Source: Diploscapter coronatus
Taxonomy: Eukaryota > Nematoda > Chromadorea > Rhabditida > Rhabditidae
Reading direction: 5' to 3'
Assembly (NCBI GenBank): GCA_964036155.1
Contig: OZ038422.1
Span: 27,365,201-27,429,200, forward strand
Length of the DNA: 64,000 nucleotides
The notes beneath the pieces are model-generated. The model did not search any database. It had not been told where the DNA came from and saw only the letters and a list, made by a program, of their open reading frames with translations. Numbering within the stretch: position 1 is the first letter of the stretch; each line of letters opens with the position of its first letter. This document shows, piece by piece, positions 1 through 15,731 of this stretch. The position numbers and the translations under genes were made by a program.

Positions 1-3144
<3,144 letters not shown>

Positions 3145-3547
3145 TTTCTTGCTAGTCCCTTTCTCTCCAATTCGTTGCCCAATCCTTCCATCTTCCTTTC
3201 TCTTCCCTTGATTCTCTCATCTACCCACTTTCTCCCCCCTACTCAGCCAAGATTAAAGTTTGATTGTTGAATTTTATTCTTTCTAAATTATTTTGTTTCT
3301 AGATTTTTGAAGAATTGTTTTCTAATGTTTTTTTTTAGAAACTTTTCTACTTGATCTCATTCCTTTCTCTGTTGGGTTTCTGGAGAATTGTTGAGTTGAG
3401 AAGGAGTTGAAAGAATAAATTTATTTGAGAAAAAGAAAAGACATCTCGAGGTTTTTGATAAGTGAAAGACACCATGATATGGGCAAAATGATAAGATCGG
3501 TTCGAAAACGCAATAAAACCAAGTACAGGACAATTTGAACAAGTTAT

Positions 3548-3992
3548 CACGGCCTTACAAGTAGGGGCCGCAAATAGTTCTGCAAAAGTCATAATTGAGC
3601 AAATTTCTCCAAATGATCTAATTCGATGCGACTACAAATATTCTAGACCGAAAGAATTGGCCGGACTGATCAGCGAAATAAACACGTTTCCAGTCATTAA
3701 ATCGTCGCAAGCGTAAGCGGACACGCACTGTCTGATATAATTTTCTGGCCAAAGTCCATTTTTTACGAATGGTTTATCGAGTCTGATTATGCCGGTCCAC
3801 TTTGAAGGATACTTGCTTTTCAATTTTGGAGTTTCAAATGAGTATTTTTGAACGAAAGCGAAAAATGCAGGTAGAGGTTGCAGTCCTTACTTATACTTTG
3901 AAAATAGTGAGGGAAAACGACTAAAACTTCTTTGCTCGCTCAGTTAAGGTAAATGCAAGACGTTTTCAAAGAATAAGGGCTGTAAGGCCGTG
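3548..3992. mobile_element. Miniature inverted-repeat element, 12 bp TIRs, TTAT duplication
   Basis: The ends are perfect 12 bp inverted repeats, CACGGCCTTACA at 3548-3559 and its complement at 3981-3992. Both ends are flanked by TTAT (3544-3547 and 3993-3996), which reads as a 4 bp target-site duplication. Termini starting CAC with a short duplication fit the CACTA/Mirage/Chapaev group better than Tc1, but the class is inference. The 445 bp interior encodes no transposase; it contains one unexplained 84-codon ORF on the minus strand. Confidence 0.7.
3632..3886 (-). other. Unexplained 84-codon ORF inside the 3548-3992 element
   Basis: The minus strand is open from 3886 to a stop at 3632-3634. 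Its sequence has varied, protein-like composition (segments PSKWTGIIRLDKPFV and DDLMTGNVFISLISPANSFG). It has no good ATG near its start, so if coding it would be an internal or terminal exon, or a captured gene fragment carried by the element. I do not recognise the family. Confidence 0.25.
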
Positions 3993-4156
3993 TTATTGGA
4001 AATCTTAAAACTTACAGAATGGAATTAGTTGAAAGTGGAGAGAATTAGCATCCCCTAGATTCAAAGTTATCCTCGCTAGGCAGAGAATGGCGTGAAGAAA
4101 GAGCATATGCTAATTTTTGAACTCGAGGAACTTGGAATAATTTACAGAATAGGGAA

Positions 4157-5313
4157 TTAGTTCGAGGTGGATTCCTTGAGCAGTTTCCTGGCTGGAGAGG
4201 TTGACTCGTGAGTAGGGCCCTGGCCCTGGCAAATGACTGTAGTGGCGATGTCCCTATTCTCCTCCATCTCTGTCACGATTACATAGGCATTCTTCTCATC
4301 GTTCGCCTCAGCATAGCACTCCCGACACAGCGCCTGATAAGTGTCCTCTCCTCCGATCACTTCTATCTGGAATTTATCATTTAAAGAATCTTACCATTTG
4401 TCTTTTGAAGTTCTTATCATTTCATAAGTTTTAAAATTTGATGATCTTATCGAAAAAAAAAATTACCTTAGTCTCCATGGTATTTCTGTGCGTGAAGTGC
4501 GCGTCAGACCCACATCGCACACAAACAGCACTAACCTGTTTGATCTCATCCGCCAGAGGCAGAATCAGCGATGTCTGGGGGAAGGGCTGAAGAATTCGTT
4601 TCAGAAATTCGATTTTTTGCAAGAAATTAGAATATTCCCACTTTTCTCTCGAAAGTGCCACTCAGCAGGGCGACGCACACAATTTTTCCCCGACCCGCCA
4701 GCTTTTCACAGGTCGCCGCGAGATCCTCGAACTGAAAATTCAATATCGAGAAATTTCAGCGAAAATGGAAAATTACAAATTGCCCCTCATCGATCGAAAC
4801 CACCTGCACGGTATCGTCGAAAAGCGTAGATTTCACCTCATGCAGTCTTCTCGCTTTCACAGTCACGCCTTTCCCGATGAGTCTGAAAATTTGAATCTAA
4901 AGAACTATTCTAATCTTTAAATGTCCTACTTTGTATGAGTGGAAACTCGGTCCTTGTCATATCTCGTGTCTCCTGCATATTTGACGAGAACGCACTTCTT
5001 CCTCGCAATAATTTGTCTGTCATGCATTCGCAGCAGTTCGGTTCTGCAAAAATAGAAATGTTAATTTTCCAGAAGAATTCCAAATTTTTATCTGAGCTTG
5101 AATTTCAAGAATTTTGAAAAGAAAGTACTCATGCTCTTGAATCTCGACGAGAGATTACAATTCGCCTCAGTTTTCATAAACTTTGAAAGCCCACGTCTTT
5201 CCGCTGAACATAGGCCCGAGAATGCAAGTTATGCTGCCTCTCATTGGACTTCTGCAGTCGAGTCGATTGAAATTGCAGGGCGTCCGAGGCTTGTCGTCAA
5301 TTTCAGGAATCAT
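4157..5313 (-). CDS. thk-1: Thymidine kinase 1 (TK1-type)
   Basis: Phosphorylates thymidine to dTMP in the salvage pathway that feeds DNA synthesis and repair; cytosolic. Six exons: 5195-5313, 4930-5043, 4777-4882, 4642-4731, 4467-4586, 4157-4366, giving 252 residues. Walker A is at residues 33-40 (GPMFSGKT; the last codons are split by intron 1, restoring GKTTELL). Walker B/lid is VVSIDEGQFF. The C-terminal lobe has VCVRCG and CRECY, the two cysteine pairs that bind structural zinc in TK1, followed by VIGGEDTYQALC. These features separate it from the deoxynucleoside kinase (TK2/dNK) family. An upstream ATG at about 5325 opens a three-codon frame that stops, so 5313 is the start. It lies about 650 bp downstream of rad-51 on the same strand. 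Confidence 0.95.
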
Positions 5314-5960
5314 TTCCTAAGCATACAGTAATTATCTTCCAAAAGAATAACAACAAAGCAAGTTGAACTGGATTACTTATATAGAGAAGAAGAAGATGGA
5401 GATATGGATTGATCCCACCACTTTAGAAGATAAAGGAAGAGGCTATTGATAAGCCCTTATCAGATAGAGAAAGCCTGCAAAGGCGATCAGAGTCATATGA
5501 TCTGATCCAAAACAGGCATCATTTTTCTCTCCTCCAACTTCTGAAGATATTCAATTTGGTGAAAAACCAATATTCTTCGCGAAGAACAATAAATATTTCA
5601 AATTTCAAACCAGTCTTATTCGAAGTTCATCGGAACAGCAACAAAATAGGGGCACACGAATCAAATATTCTTGCGCGAGGAATAATAAGTAACAGGTCAA
5701 GGTCAAAATAAGCGGGCCAAACATTCAGAAAATAAAGTTAGAACCTGTGCATACGGAATAAAAGTTTGAGATCGGCGAATGATTAGAGAACATTAGGTAA
5801 AATAACAAAGCGAAAGCAAGTCAATGGAAGAAATCGATTCAAAATAAGGCAGTTGAAAAGAGACCATAACAAAGTGAGCTAGAATAGACTCGTACTGGGG
5901 ATTCACCGTATCACTTTTTGGAAGGGTTGATTATGACAGCGAAAGAAAGGAGGGGTAGAT
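5314..5960. other. Spacer between rad-51 stop and thk-1 start
   Basis: AT-rich sequence without coding signal that must hold the rad-51 3' UTR and the thk-1 promoter. The only notable structure is a perfect 14 bp palindrome, TTCTTCGCGAAGAA, at 5573-5586. Confidence 0.5.
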
Positions 5961-8382
5961 TTAGTCCTTGTCCTTAAAGTCTTCGATGCCCTGCTGTGTG
6001 ATGGAGAACGTGGCCTCGGCTTCGGGCAGGCTGAAAAGTAATTTATCTTAGAAAAAATCAAATGGATTCATTTCATAGAAGCTTCCATCAAAGTTCCTAG
6101 CTTCTGCTTTTCAGAATTGCGAAAAAAGAATGTTACTTGGAATAAATGAATAGAAAGTCTTCAACTTATTCTTTACTCGTTTTACAATTTACCTAGGCGA
6201 CTGCTGAACCTTGCAGACTCTGGAATCAGCCTTGCCCTTCTTCATGTACAGCCTGGTGGTGCTCATGTGCGCGATGATGTTTCCGCCGACAGGCTTCTTC
6301 GGGTCCGCGTACATTCCAGCCCCGCCGTCCACAGAGGCAACAACCTAGATTTTCATTTTCAGAGAAATTGTGCAATTTCACAATTCTGCCCTTTCTATAG
6401 CATTTTCGTGTAAACAACAATGTTTTTCGCATTTCAACGGAAAAAGTGTCAAGGAATGAAAATAAAGGGAGAACGTCAAATTCGAAAGATATTCAAAATT
6501 TTAAAAAGATGGAGGAAAGGAATTTCACTATTGATTTGTTGAAATGTTGACATTTCTAGACCTGATTAGTAATGACGACCGCAACCCCGAACTCGTTGCA
6601 GAGATTGTGGAGGAGACGCAGGAATTTGGCGAGGGCCATCTGGCGGGCGGCTAGCTCACCACGGCCAGTGTATTCCGTTCTGCAAGATTATTTTATCCTC
6701 AAGAAAAACACTTTAATATTTCTGTTATTTGCTGTAGAATACGTCTTGCATTCCTCTTATTTTACATCTTTCAATTTTGCAATTTTCAAGTTGAAATAAA
6801 TGAAATTACTTTGAATCTAGGAGATATTCAAAAGAAAATCTTGCAATTCATTCTTCTATTGCTGTCTCCCACTACCCTGCGATAACATTGGGTTGACTAA
6901 TCTGAACAGTGGCGATGTACCTGAACTGAGCAGTGGCGCAGTCGACAATCACCAGTGCGTAGCGACTCTCACTCATCATGGCGCCTGCAGTCATCGCCAG
7001 CTGGTACATGTGCTCCGAGTTGTAGGAGCGCGCCACAGCCACATTCTCCAGCACGTCCTCTCCGGTCATGTTGAATCTGCAAAAATAGGGAGTATTGTCT
7101 TATTTTGCTAAAACCTATCATTCGCATGCCCTTTCTTGGTCATTCATAACGTTTTCTTTTAGTTTCATCTCACGCATGTCTTTATGTTTGGAAAATTTTA
7201 AATTATGAAAGAACTCTCAGCTTCCTATCAACAATCAGTGAGAATCTCGTTTCCTTTCAATTCATTTTGCATGAAAATAAAGAATATTCAATTTTTGAAT
7301 CTATGAAGAAATCCGTATACCTGGAAGCAATAGCGAGGAGTCTCTCGGGCCTGAATGTGCCCTCGGTGTCGATCCAGAGGCACTTGCCCTCTGCACCTCC
7401 CATGTCGACAGGCAGCTGGCAGATCACCGCCAAACTGTGACACAGCTGCGTTTTGCCCGTGCGGAATTCCCCGTAGACCTGCAAAATAATTATTTTGATA
7501 AAAAGAACTGATATTAAAAGTGATTTCGTCTAGATGTGAATATTTTCGTAGAAAATTGCATTGTTTCAGAAATGGATGCCCAACCTCAGTAATACTTCCT
7601 GTCTCGATGCCTCCACCCAGGACTCTGTCAAGGGCTGCAGAACCCGTGCGAATCTGCACCATCTGACTGCGCTTCACGTGGATCTCGGAAGCCGTCGTGT
7701 AGCCGAGCGGCACAAATTTGGTGGCAGCATTCTGTAAGAAAGATTATTCTGATGTCGGAACAATAGATTTTCTAAACCCACGAAAATCATCTCGGCCTTT
7801 TTCTCGGAGATGCCGTTGACGAGGAGCAGTTCCTTGCGCGGATACATCGCGACGGACTCGACCGTGTTGAAGCCCGCCTGGCGGATCTTCTTGATGTCCG
7901 AAGCAGCGATGCCGTGTTGCTGAAAATTGGCAATTCATTATAATTCTGATTGAAAATTGGTGATTTTCTGAAAGATTCGAAGATTTCATTCAAGCATTAA
8001 AGAAAAGCGACTTTCTCTCACACAAGAAGGAATAGAAGACATCGTAAAAAGGCTGTACGAAACTTCGACTTGGGATTTTAAAAATTTTGACTTCGCGCAA
8101 CCCTGTTTGCAAGACCGTTACAAATTATATTTTTCTAAAATCTAATTTTTCATGACGGATTGAACTTTCAAATTTTGCATATTTTTGTACCTCCAACTTC
8201 TGAATGGGAGTGTAGGAGAGCATTTCCTCATGCTGTTCAGCCTGAGCGGCCTCGTTCTCAGTGGTCTCCTCGTTCTGCTGCTGCTGCGTGACGTCCTGCA
8301 GGGCTTGTCTGTCCCTCTCCATTTGCATTGTTCCTCCACCACTTCCACTCTTCGAACGCGACTTCTGTGCAACGCCAGACAT
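5961..8382 (-). CDS. rad-51: RAD51 recombinase
   Basis: Nuclear strand-exchange protein that forms filaments on single-stranded DNA during double-strand break repair and meiosis. Eight exons: 8191-8382, 7782-7919, 7585-7731, 7321-7478, 6921-7076, 6562-6679, 6193-6344, 5961-6030, giving 376 residues. The N-terminus is a Ser/Gly/Gln/Glu-rich leader, followed by the helix-hairpin-helix DNA-binding domain ([14 protein letters not shown]...[12 protein letters not shown]). The RecA core has Walker A GEFRTGKT and Walker [10 protein letters not shown], then [26 protein letters not shown] and [18 protein letters not shown]. The C-terminus is [10 protein letters not shown]...DFKDKD. Walker B has Cys where human RAD51 has Ser; from memory the C. 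elegans protein shares this. The gene diverges from ebax-1 and sits upstream of thk-1. Confidence 0.97.
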
Positions 8383-9769
8383 TTGATGATACTGAAAGTA
8401 GGGAAAATTAGAATGTCGGGAAAAAGCTGAAAAATAGAAATTGCGAAAATTCACATACAAAGAGGAATGAAAACAGACAGACTTCTCAAAACTCGACCCG
8501 CAGAAATAATAGTGTGCCATATTAAGAGAGTAAAAGAGCACATATTCTTTTCTTTTCTCGAGAAGATACATTATTTCTTCTGCAGGTCGTTTTAAGAAGT
8601 CTACAGAGAAATGCGAAGTGAAGAAAACAAAGTGTCAATGAACAATTGCATCACTGAAGAGTGTTCCAAATAGCTCATGAAAAGAGTTGTTTTTGCTCTA
8701 AGGTGCACATACTTTGTGAAGATTTTCGAAATACTTGGCGCAAATCGCATTCGAATAATGTTTCGCGCCGCCAATCATACGGTCAGTGGCTAGAGAGTGG
8801 TCATTGTTGGAGAGAGCAGAGAAAGAGAAGGAATCGGGTTGAAAGGAGTCAGGCAGAGACGCAGAATAACAGGCTATTTGACGTGCAAATGGTTAGAGTG
8901 TTGGAGAAATAGTGAAGTCCGCAATGGAGAGAGAGAAAAAGGCAGGTCTGGTGTTGTCTATCTCTCTCTCAGCATCGGGCAGGCAAGCAGTGTCTAGCAG
9001 TGCGGGGCCGGCCTGCTCTAGGTCTAGCCAGCCTCCCTTGCCTTCTCTCCTTTCCACCCTATCCCCCATCACCTAGCCTGTGTACGTTGGTATTAGTCGG
9101 CACGGGTCGCGGCGGTCCTGCTTCCTTGCTGCAAATTCATTCACTCACTTACTTAGCCGCGCCTTTTCATTCTTACCTTTGAAAATCACCGCTCGAATTT
9201 ATATTAGATTTCATTTCAACAGGGTTTTCACTTATTTCATTTCTTCGAAACAGCTGATCAATTTCGACTCTCTACTTTTGTGTTATCCCATAGTTTATTC
9301 CAAGTCATAAGATACAACGTGAATATCGAGTTTTTAGCGATCACTTTAAAATGTGGCTTACTCGTGATAGATAACTTGATAAAAACGCCTGAGTTTTATT
9401 TCTCGACTCCCCCGCCCTTGAAGTGACTCAGAATTGGTTCTGCAGCTATTTCACAGCACATTTAGATGATGTGTGACTGACCTACTTCATAGTGCATTCG
9501 TCCATCTCAATTCTCAATTCAGTCAGTTCACGAACTGCCTTGACTTTTCAGTACTCCAAAACGTTGCCCTTGATTTCCACTATCTACGCGAAATTATCGA
9601 TGGGAATCTTACTTCGCCTTTAAATACTCGCATATCGCTAAAGGCGGATTAAGATTGACTGAAAAATTGCTTATGTCTATGGTTTATTTTATATCAAGGT
9701 TCAGAATGTGCCAACTATAGCCCTGAGACTTGAATATATTTGAATCTGCTGTTATTTCCCTCGCTAAAT
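8383..9769. promoter_or_regulatory. Divergent promoter region, rad-51 / ebax-1
   Basis: The two genes are transcribed away from each other across 1.4 kb, so both promoters must lie here. The stretch at about 8930-9130 is unusually GC- and pyrimidine-rich (TCTCTCTC, GGGGCCGGCC, CCTCCCTTGCC) against AT-rich flanks and is the best core-promoter candidate. No coding frame is convincing. Confidence 0.45.
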
Positions 9770-12700
9770 ATGGACAATGATAGGGCTGGTGTCAATCAAC
9801 AGGGGATGCAGCAGCAGCAGCAGGGGAATCAGCAACCATTAATTGTCTTCCAGGAACAGGACAATTATTCTTTCGAAGTACGTAAATTCGTGACTTAAAA
9901 ATTATAATTCTATTCATATAGGACTCGGAGCGCTTCGAAGAAGATTCAGAAGTCTCGTGGGCGTCGTCAGATGGAATTCTGACGAATCAAAGTTGGCGTG
10001 GCTGGGCGCCAGGCAATGGAATCTCAGACCCAGTAAATGGTACGACTTAACTCGTCCTGGAAAATATATAATTAATTTAAGTATCTGGCATCCCACCCTG
10101 TCTATTGTACCCTTTATCATATTCGAATACGGGGCGATATTCGTCTAGTTCGAATTCAACTCCAATCCAGCACCCGAATAATAAGGAGCCGACGACAAGT
10201 GCTGAGCGTAAGAATCATATCCACTTCGGCATTTCAATTTAAAATTTAGCTTCCGTGTCGACACCTTCGAATATTCCGACTCTATTGAATTTGTCAACTT
10301 ACGCCTGTGCTAAATCTTTAACCTTTGAAAGTATTGACGAAGGCTATCGGTTAGCGATTCGGAGGATCAAGGTAGATTTATTAAACCTTCAATTTACTTC
10401 ACAAATATTATTTAATTAATTTCAGGAGATAAACCCTATGAATGGCGAGCCTGACACTATTCCTGAGAAGTTGTTGGTTCCAATTATTCAACTATGTTTC
10501 CCCGCGTCGTCCGACGATATTCGGATATATTCCTGCCTGGCGAATGGAAATGCGGACGAATTCAACGAGGGAGAGAATCTGTACAATTGCGGTGCAGTGC
10601 GGGATGTGTTTCAAATTGGCTACCTACTCTCTGCCACGGTCTCAGATATCAATTTTCCCCAGGTGCTAAATTCAAGGACTATATAATTCTCAAGCCCTAA
10701 AGCTAATGTTTACATTGAATTTAAAACATCTAACAATAGACTATGAATATGATTTCAGACGACCTATTACGTCTCCCTCCGAGTGGACCGCTGCCGCATC
10801 ATTAGCTGCGACTGTTCCTGTCAGAAGCGAAGCAAGTGGTGTGGTCACATCGTCGCCGTTTGCCTCTACAGAATTGGTAATGCCAAGGACGTCCACTTCA
10901 GACCCACGATCATGGAATCCGTTAACGAGCTTTCTCACTACAAATTGAAACAATTCACCCAATACCTCATCTACGAGCTGCCAACCGAATATCTCCCGAT
11001 TGCACAGAAAATGCTCGATCAAATCAAATGTCCAACTTCGGAGATCAATCAGCGAGATGGAGCGCCAGACCCGACCGACGGAGGTCATGACATTCTTGCT
11101 TTGTGGGCCTTGGACGACGAGAATCTCACGATGAACATTCAAAAGCTGCTGATTAAGTATTGCCATCCTGCCCCACTCGTGCATTGCGACGTGAATTTCA
11201 TCGCCTCTTCACCAAATCCCATCACCGGGGAATACCAAACGATGCTGAAGCCATTGCGTTCAAGGGAGCCTGAAGGAATGTGGAACTTGATCTCGATCGC
11301 CCGAGAGATGCTGTCGAGGCGAGATGAGAATGCCGTCAGACTATTGCGAATCATCACGGAACAATGCATTAGCAACGGTCTCGTCCTGCAGTGGTGGTAC
11401 TTTACGAAGCTCGTGCAGTCTGGAAGATGGACCCAGCAGAATTCGTCCAAGGGCTGCTCGCTCTCGGGCACCCAGCTTTCGCTCGCCCAACTCTGCGACG
11501 AAGTCGTTTCACTCTGGAAATCAGTCGCCCTAAATCCAACGCTGACTTCTGCAAGCAGACAGCAACTCGCCTCCTTCCTCCAATCATACCATCGAGTAAC
11601 AGTGAATTACCTGTGGAAAATCGCCTCAAAGTGGGAAAGCGACAGTGTGGCAGTTAACTCGCTTCAGACAGTCTCCCTCGTGTCGACCTCAGGTAGCGGG
11701 GTGCTCAATCGCTACCTCGCCTCCTTCGATCTCGTCTCCTTCCCAGGATTCTACACAGCTCTCCAGTGCTGCTTATCCCTCTCAGATCCATTCATCCCCT
11801 ACATCCCACACACCACTACTCTGTCAATCCCATCTCAATGCGACCTCGAAACACTCAACTTCAACCCGATCATGGTCGAGCCAGTCATCCCCAAGAAGCG
11901 GAAGAGTCGGAAGAAGAAATCGAAGAAGCGCAGCCACAAGAGCAACACAACGAGGCAGCAGAATCAGCCGATTATGGCGCCGATACATTTCGACGATGAA
12001 TCGTCACTGAAGAGGAACGTGGATGCTGCCTGTAGGAATGCAGTTGAGAGACAGATGGGGGGAGATGAGGAGAGCACTGAAAGTGGACAGGAATCTGATG
12101 TGGCGCCGAATGACGTGCAGGGTAAGCGTTCATTTAAAATAGGTAAAAAGTTAGAAACCTTCAGGAAGTTCAATGATGCCTACGACATCTGGCCTGACTA
12201 ATCAGTCTACACCAAGACAACCCACAGACGATATTGACGCTGTGCTTGCTGCTGCCTACCAGCCTATGGACAGAATCGAAGTCAGATTTGCAGAATGTGA
12301 AGCTTTGTCGGCACATGGATTTGTGAAAGAAGTACGTCTTTTAAAAAGTTATTAAAATTAAGTTCAAATGATAAAATTTCATCTTTAGGCAACCGAAGTA
12401 GCACTTTCGCTGACGAAATACATCGTGGAAAATCTGACAGAGCAGTCATCGAATCTTGGTCAAAGCGAGCAGAACAACGACTCTCGAAACATCGACAGTC
12501 AAGTGGCTCGGTGCCAGAAATTCATCAGCACCCTGGAGAAAGCCTTATACATTGCGCATATTCTCAGGGCTACCGGACTTCAAGCTAAGATGTTCGAGTT
12601 TGTACTCAGTGTGCTGCAAATCCCCAAGTATCCATTGGTGACGAAGTTCCAACAAGTCAAATTATACTATTTGGTAAGCAAGACGGAAAAATAATGATTC

Positions 12701-15700
12701 TTCAAAACGGATCTTTAGGAGGCTGAATTGGTCCTTGTTCTGCAACAAATCCAAATGGGTCCTAAGGAAGTTGAACTGCTCCGAGCTGCTGCTGTCTCGA
12801 TTCAGTCCAATATCATTGCTTCGAGAGGCGTACCACCGATTTCTCTCGTTTACTTCATCTTTGATAAACTTGCCTATGGACAAACTGCACAGCATAATTT
12901 GATTAATAATGAGTAGGAAGAGCATTTCGGCGTGAAAAATGATTTAATTTTTAGCAACACCAACCGGCAAAGAGTGGATAATGAAACGCTTGCATTCGAC
13001 ACCGCAGTGGCTGCATTAGGATTCAGGCTTAATTGTGAAGAACACGAATATCCAATGCTCTCAGAGTCAATAAGAAGACAGAAGTCAGATCTGAGCTTTA
13101 CATTGATTATGAGGTAGGAGAACTTCATTTTCTTCAAAGCTATATCTGAGCATTTAGATACAAAGATTCGGATGAGAAGTTGTACAAGATTCTCGACAAA
13201 TTGCTGGATGTCAACCTGCATAAGATGTATAGGTATGAAGAATTTGTAGTTTCTTGAAAAGATGACTATAACTTTAGCAACTATTCTTCGAACGCAGTCT
13301 ATTTCTACGAACAAGCTAATCCCGGCTCGATCTATGGAAGAACGAATCCTCGCCAGCCCTATGGAGTGATGCAGCAAGTGCAGGCCCCTCTAATTCAGCA
13401 AAGGATTCCTGTGAATCGGTCAATCTCCGTGCAATCTGCTGATTCTCTGAGAGAAGAGGTGGATGCTCTGTCGAATGCCATGGATAATGTGTCTGTTGGG
13501 AGAATGTGAGATCAGTCTGTAATTGATAATGCAAGTATTGGTTTAGAAGTGGCCACCGCTCATCCGACGACGGAAGCGACAGCGTGGTCGGATCTTCTTC
13601 AGCCAGCAGTGAGTCTGCAGCCGGTCCATCCCACATCCAACCCAACCAGTCTTCCGGTAGCCAAATGATTCAACAGCAGCAGCAGCAGCAACAACAACAA
13701 CAACAGCAACAAGCCGGCAAGCAGCGATTCAAGAAGAGGAATCAGCAGAATGCAGCCACAGTGACTTTGGAAGCGCATGTATCAAATTTGTTCGAATTGG
13801 CGAAGCGGATTGAGATCGAAGCGGGTGGAGGACAGAATGCGGTGGTCTTCGCATTGGGTCATAACCATCAAATGGCCATCAATGCCGGTATCTTTAAATT
13901 TATCTAATTGGTTAAACTCTTGAAGTTTAGCATCCCACAGACGACTTCGAATGTGCTCCCTGTTAACTTGCATGTACGCCCTCGGACTTCACAACAGTGC
14001 GAGCTCTTCATGGAAAGGACGCACTTACAGTCAGCAAGTACCATTCATCAATCTGCAAGTCAAGGCTGTTGGTGTGCCTGCTATCGAACTGATTCGGCAT
14101 ACTTGGCAGGCGCATCTCACTCCTGTCGAAGTGCTGGAGTTGACGAAGGATGTAAGAACGAGGATCAGCTTAAGGATTATTATTATTATTATTATTATTG
14201 TTAACCATTCTAGATCTTCGGATCCACGGCGGATGGTCCGACCAAGGAGGAAGCGGCTAAATTGGCTGTGACTGTTCTATCGAAGGCTCATATTCTGGCG
14301 ACTGACGACACTAACAAGACGATTGAGAACATTCGGAACTATGGCACGCCACAACTCGTCGAAGCGGCTTGCATTGCGATTGGACAAGCTCTGGAGAGTC
14401 AGCATGCCACTCAACATGAGACTGTGTTTGCAGAAGTTCTCTTTCTGGTGGCGGAATTATGGTAAAACACAACCAAGAGGAAATCGCTAGATATAATATC
14501 AATTTAGGTATGACCTCTACTGTAACATCGATTGCAACTCCGCAGCGATGCCCGTCGTCTCAGCAGCCCTACCCTTCCCTCCCCATCAGCCTCAATTCTA
14601 TCCAGCTCCTCCAATCCAAAACCCACGTCTGCTTCCGAACCACATCAACCCGTATCCGAATCAGTTCTACTACAACCAACAGCCCATGCATATGCACCCG
14701 AACATGATGCAGATGACTCCCGGAATGCCCTACCTGCAGCCTCAGTGCATTCCGCCCAACCAAATGGCGCCTCCGCATCTCCCAGAAGTCCCAGGAATTC
14801 ATCAGTCTCATTCCGCCCCACAACTGAGTGCAGGCAGCTATCCGGACAACTCGCCATCGAGACTTGTGCAGTCATACACAATCGGGATGAAGGCAATGGA
14901 AGCTATGGAGAAGCAGCACTACGAACGGCACAACAAAGGATATGTAAGACTTATCGAAATCCACACAGATGTTCAATGTGATCTTTAGGACGCATTCGAC
15001 AATCGATTCCGGTTATTGTTTCACGTCAGCTCCCAATTGGGACCTCATTATTTGGCGCGATACTTGGATATCCTGTCCAGAGTCATTCAAAATCCCTTTC
15101 TCGCCACGTACTTTATTCAGCAAATCATTCAAATTCAGTACGACTAGTTCTTTATTAAAATCATGATGAAACTCGAGATTTAGTCACACTTTACCTCCTC
15201 CCTGCAACCCTGCTGCTCCTCCGTTTGGAAATTTCACTCATCCACCTCCTCCAGCTAGACAGCCGTACAATGTCGGATCGCATAATCTCTCTGGAAACAA
15301 GTATTTTTGTTGTAAATATTAGGTGTATTTTACAACTGAATTTCAGGAACAGTATAATTCAACTGTCGCAGAATATCAGAAATTATATCTTGAGTCTGAA
15401 TTGGAATCCATTGCTAGCAAATTTGTACGAGCGGACAGTTGAGGTGTATTTCTCGGCGATCAGTTACAATTTAAATCATCCTCGAGTTACACCAAGCGAG
15501 GTTGATGAGGTATAACTTTTCTCTTTGATTTAAAATACATTTTAAATTCAGGTGAAAAAGATCTACCAGAATGCGTCGACAGTGTTCGTGAATCAGCTGC
15601 AGAATTCGCAATTTGCAAAGAGATTCTTGGAAGAGCTGCATCTGCACATTCGGCATCAGAAGGGTTATTCGAAAGATGACAAGATCTTCGACAGATACAT

Positions 15701-15731
15701 CAGCGAGCACAAAATGATGTATCATCAGTAG
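9770..15731 (+). CDS. ebax-1: ZSWIM8/EBAX-1 ubiquitin ligase substrate receptor
   Basis: Substrate receptor of a Cullin-RING E3 ligase. The family works in protein quality control during axon guidance and in target-directed microRNA decay by marking Argonaute. Twenty exons: 9770-9877, 9922-10032, 10171-10207, 10250-10371, 10426-10662, 10759-12121, 12165-12331, 12389-12673, 12719-12912, 12955-13113, 13158-13232, 13278-13505, 13547-13887, 13931-14151, 14214-14461, 14508-14943, 14989-15137, 15184-15300, 15347-15509, 15552-15731; the sum is 1647 codons. The N-terminus has DSERFEEDS and SWRGW. The SWIM zinc finger is at about residues 217-235 (CDCSC...KWCGH). Other conserved stretches are RIYSCLANGNADEF, DTAVAALGF, CMYALGLHN and a C-terminal HVSSQLGPHYLARYLD region. 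The middle contains low-complexity basic and Gln-rich tracts, including a CAG/CAA run near 13673-13711. Exon 3 and exon 6 boundaries rest on frame and alignment. Confidence 0.93.
13673..13711 (+). repeat. CAG/CAA polyglutamine tract in ebax-1
   Basis: A run of CAG and CAA codons in exon 13 encodes about 13 consecutive glutamines. The mixed codons suggest a stabilised rather than freshly expanded repeat. A shorter Gln run is in exon 1 near 9809-9823. Confidence 0.85.
14175..14200. repeat. ATT trinucleotide microsatellite in ebax-1 intron 14
   Basis: About eight ATT units occupy the middle of a 62 bp intron, upstream of its acceptor. Confidence 0.85.

Larger units (their letters stand above)
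3145..4156. other. Convergent intergenic spacer, hsp-1 / thk-1
   Basis: Between the two stop codons lie the hsp-1 3' UTR (pyrimidine-rich, possible AATAAA at about 3414) and the inverted-repeat element at 3548-3992. I see no further gene here. Confidence 0.6.
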
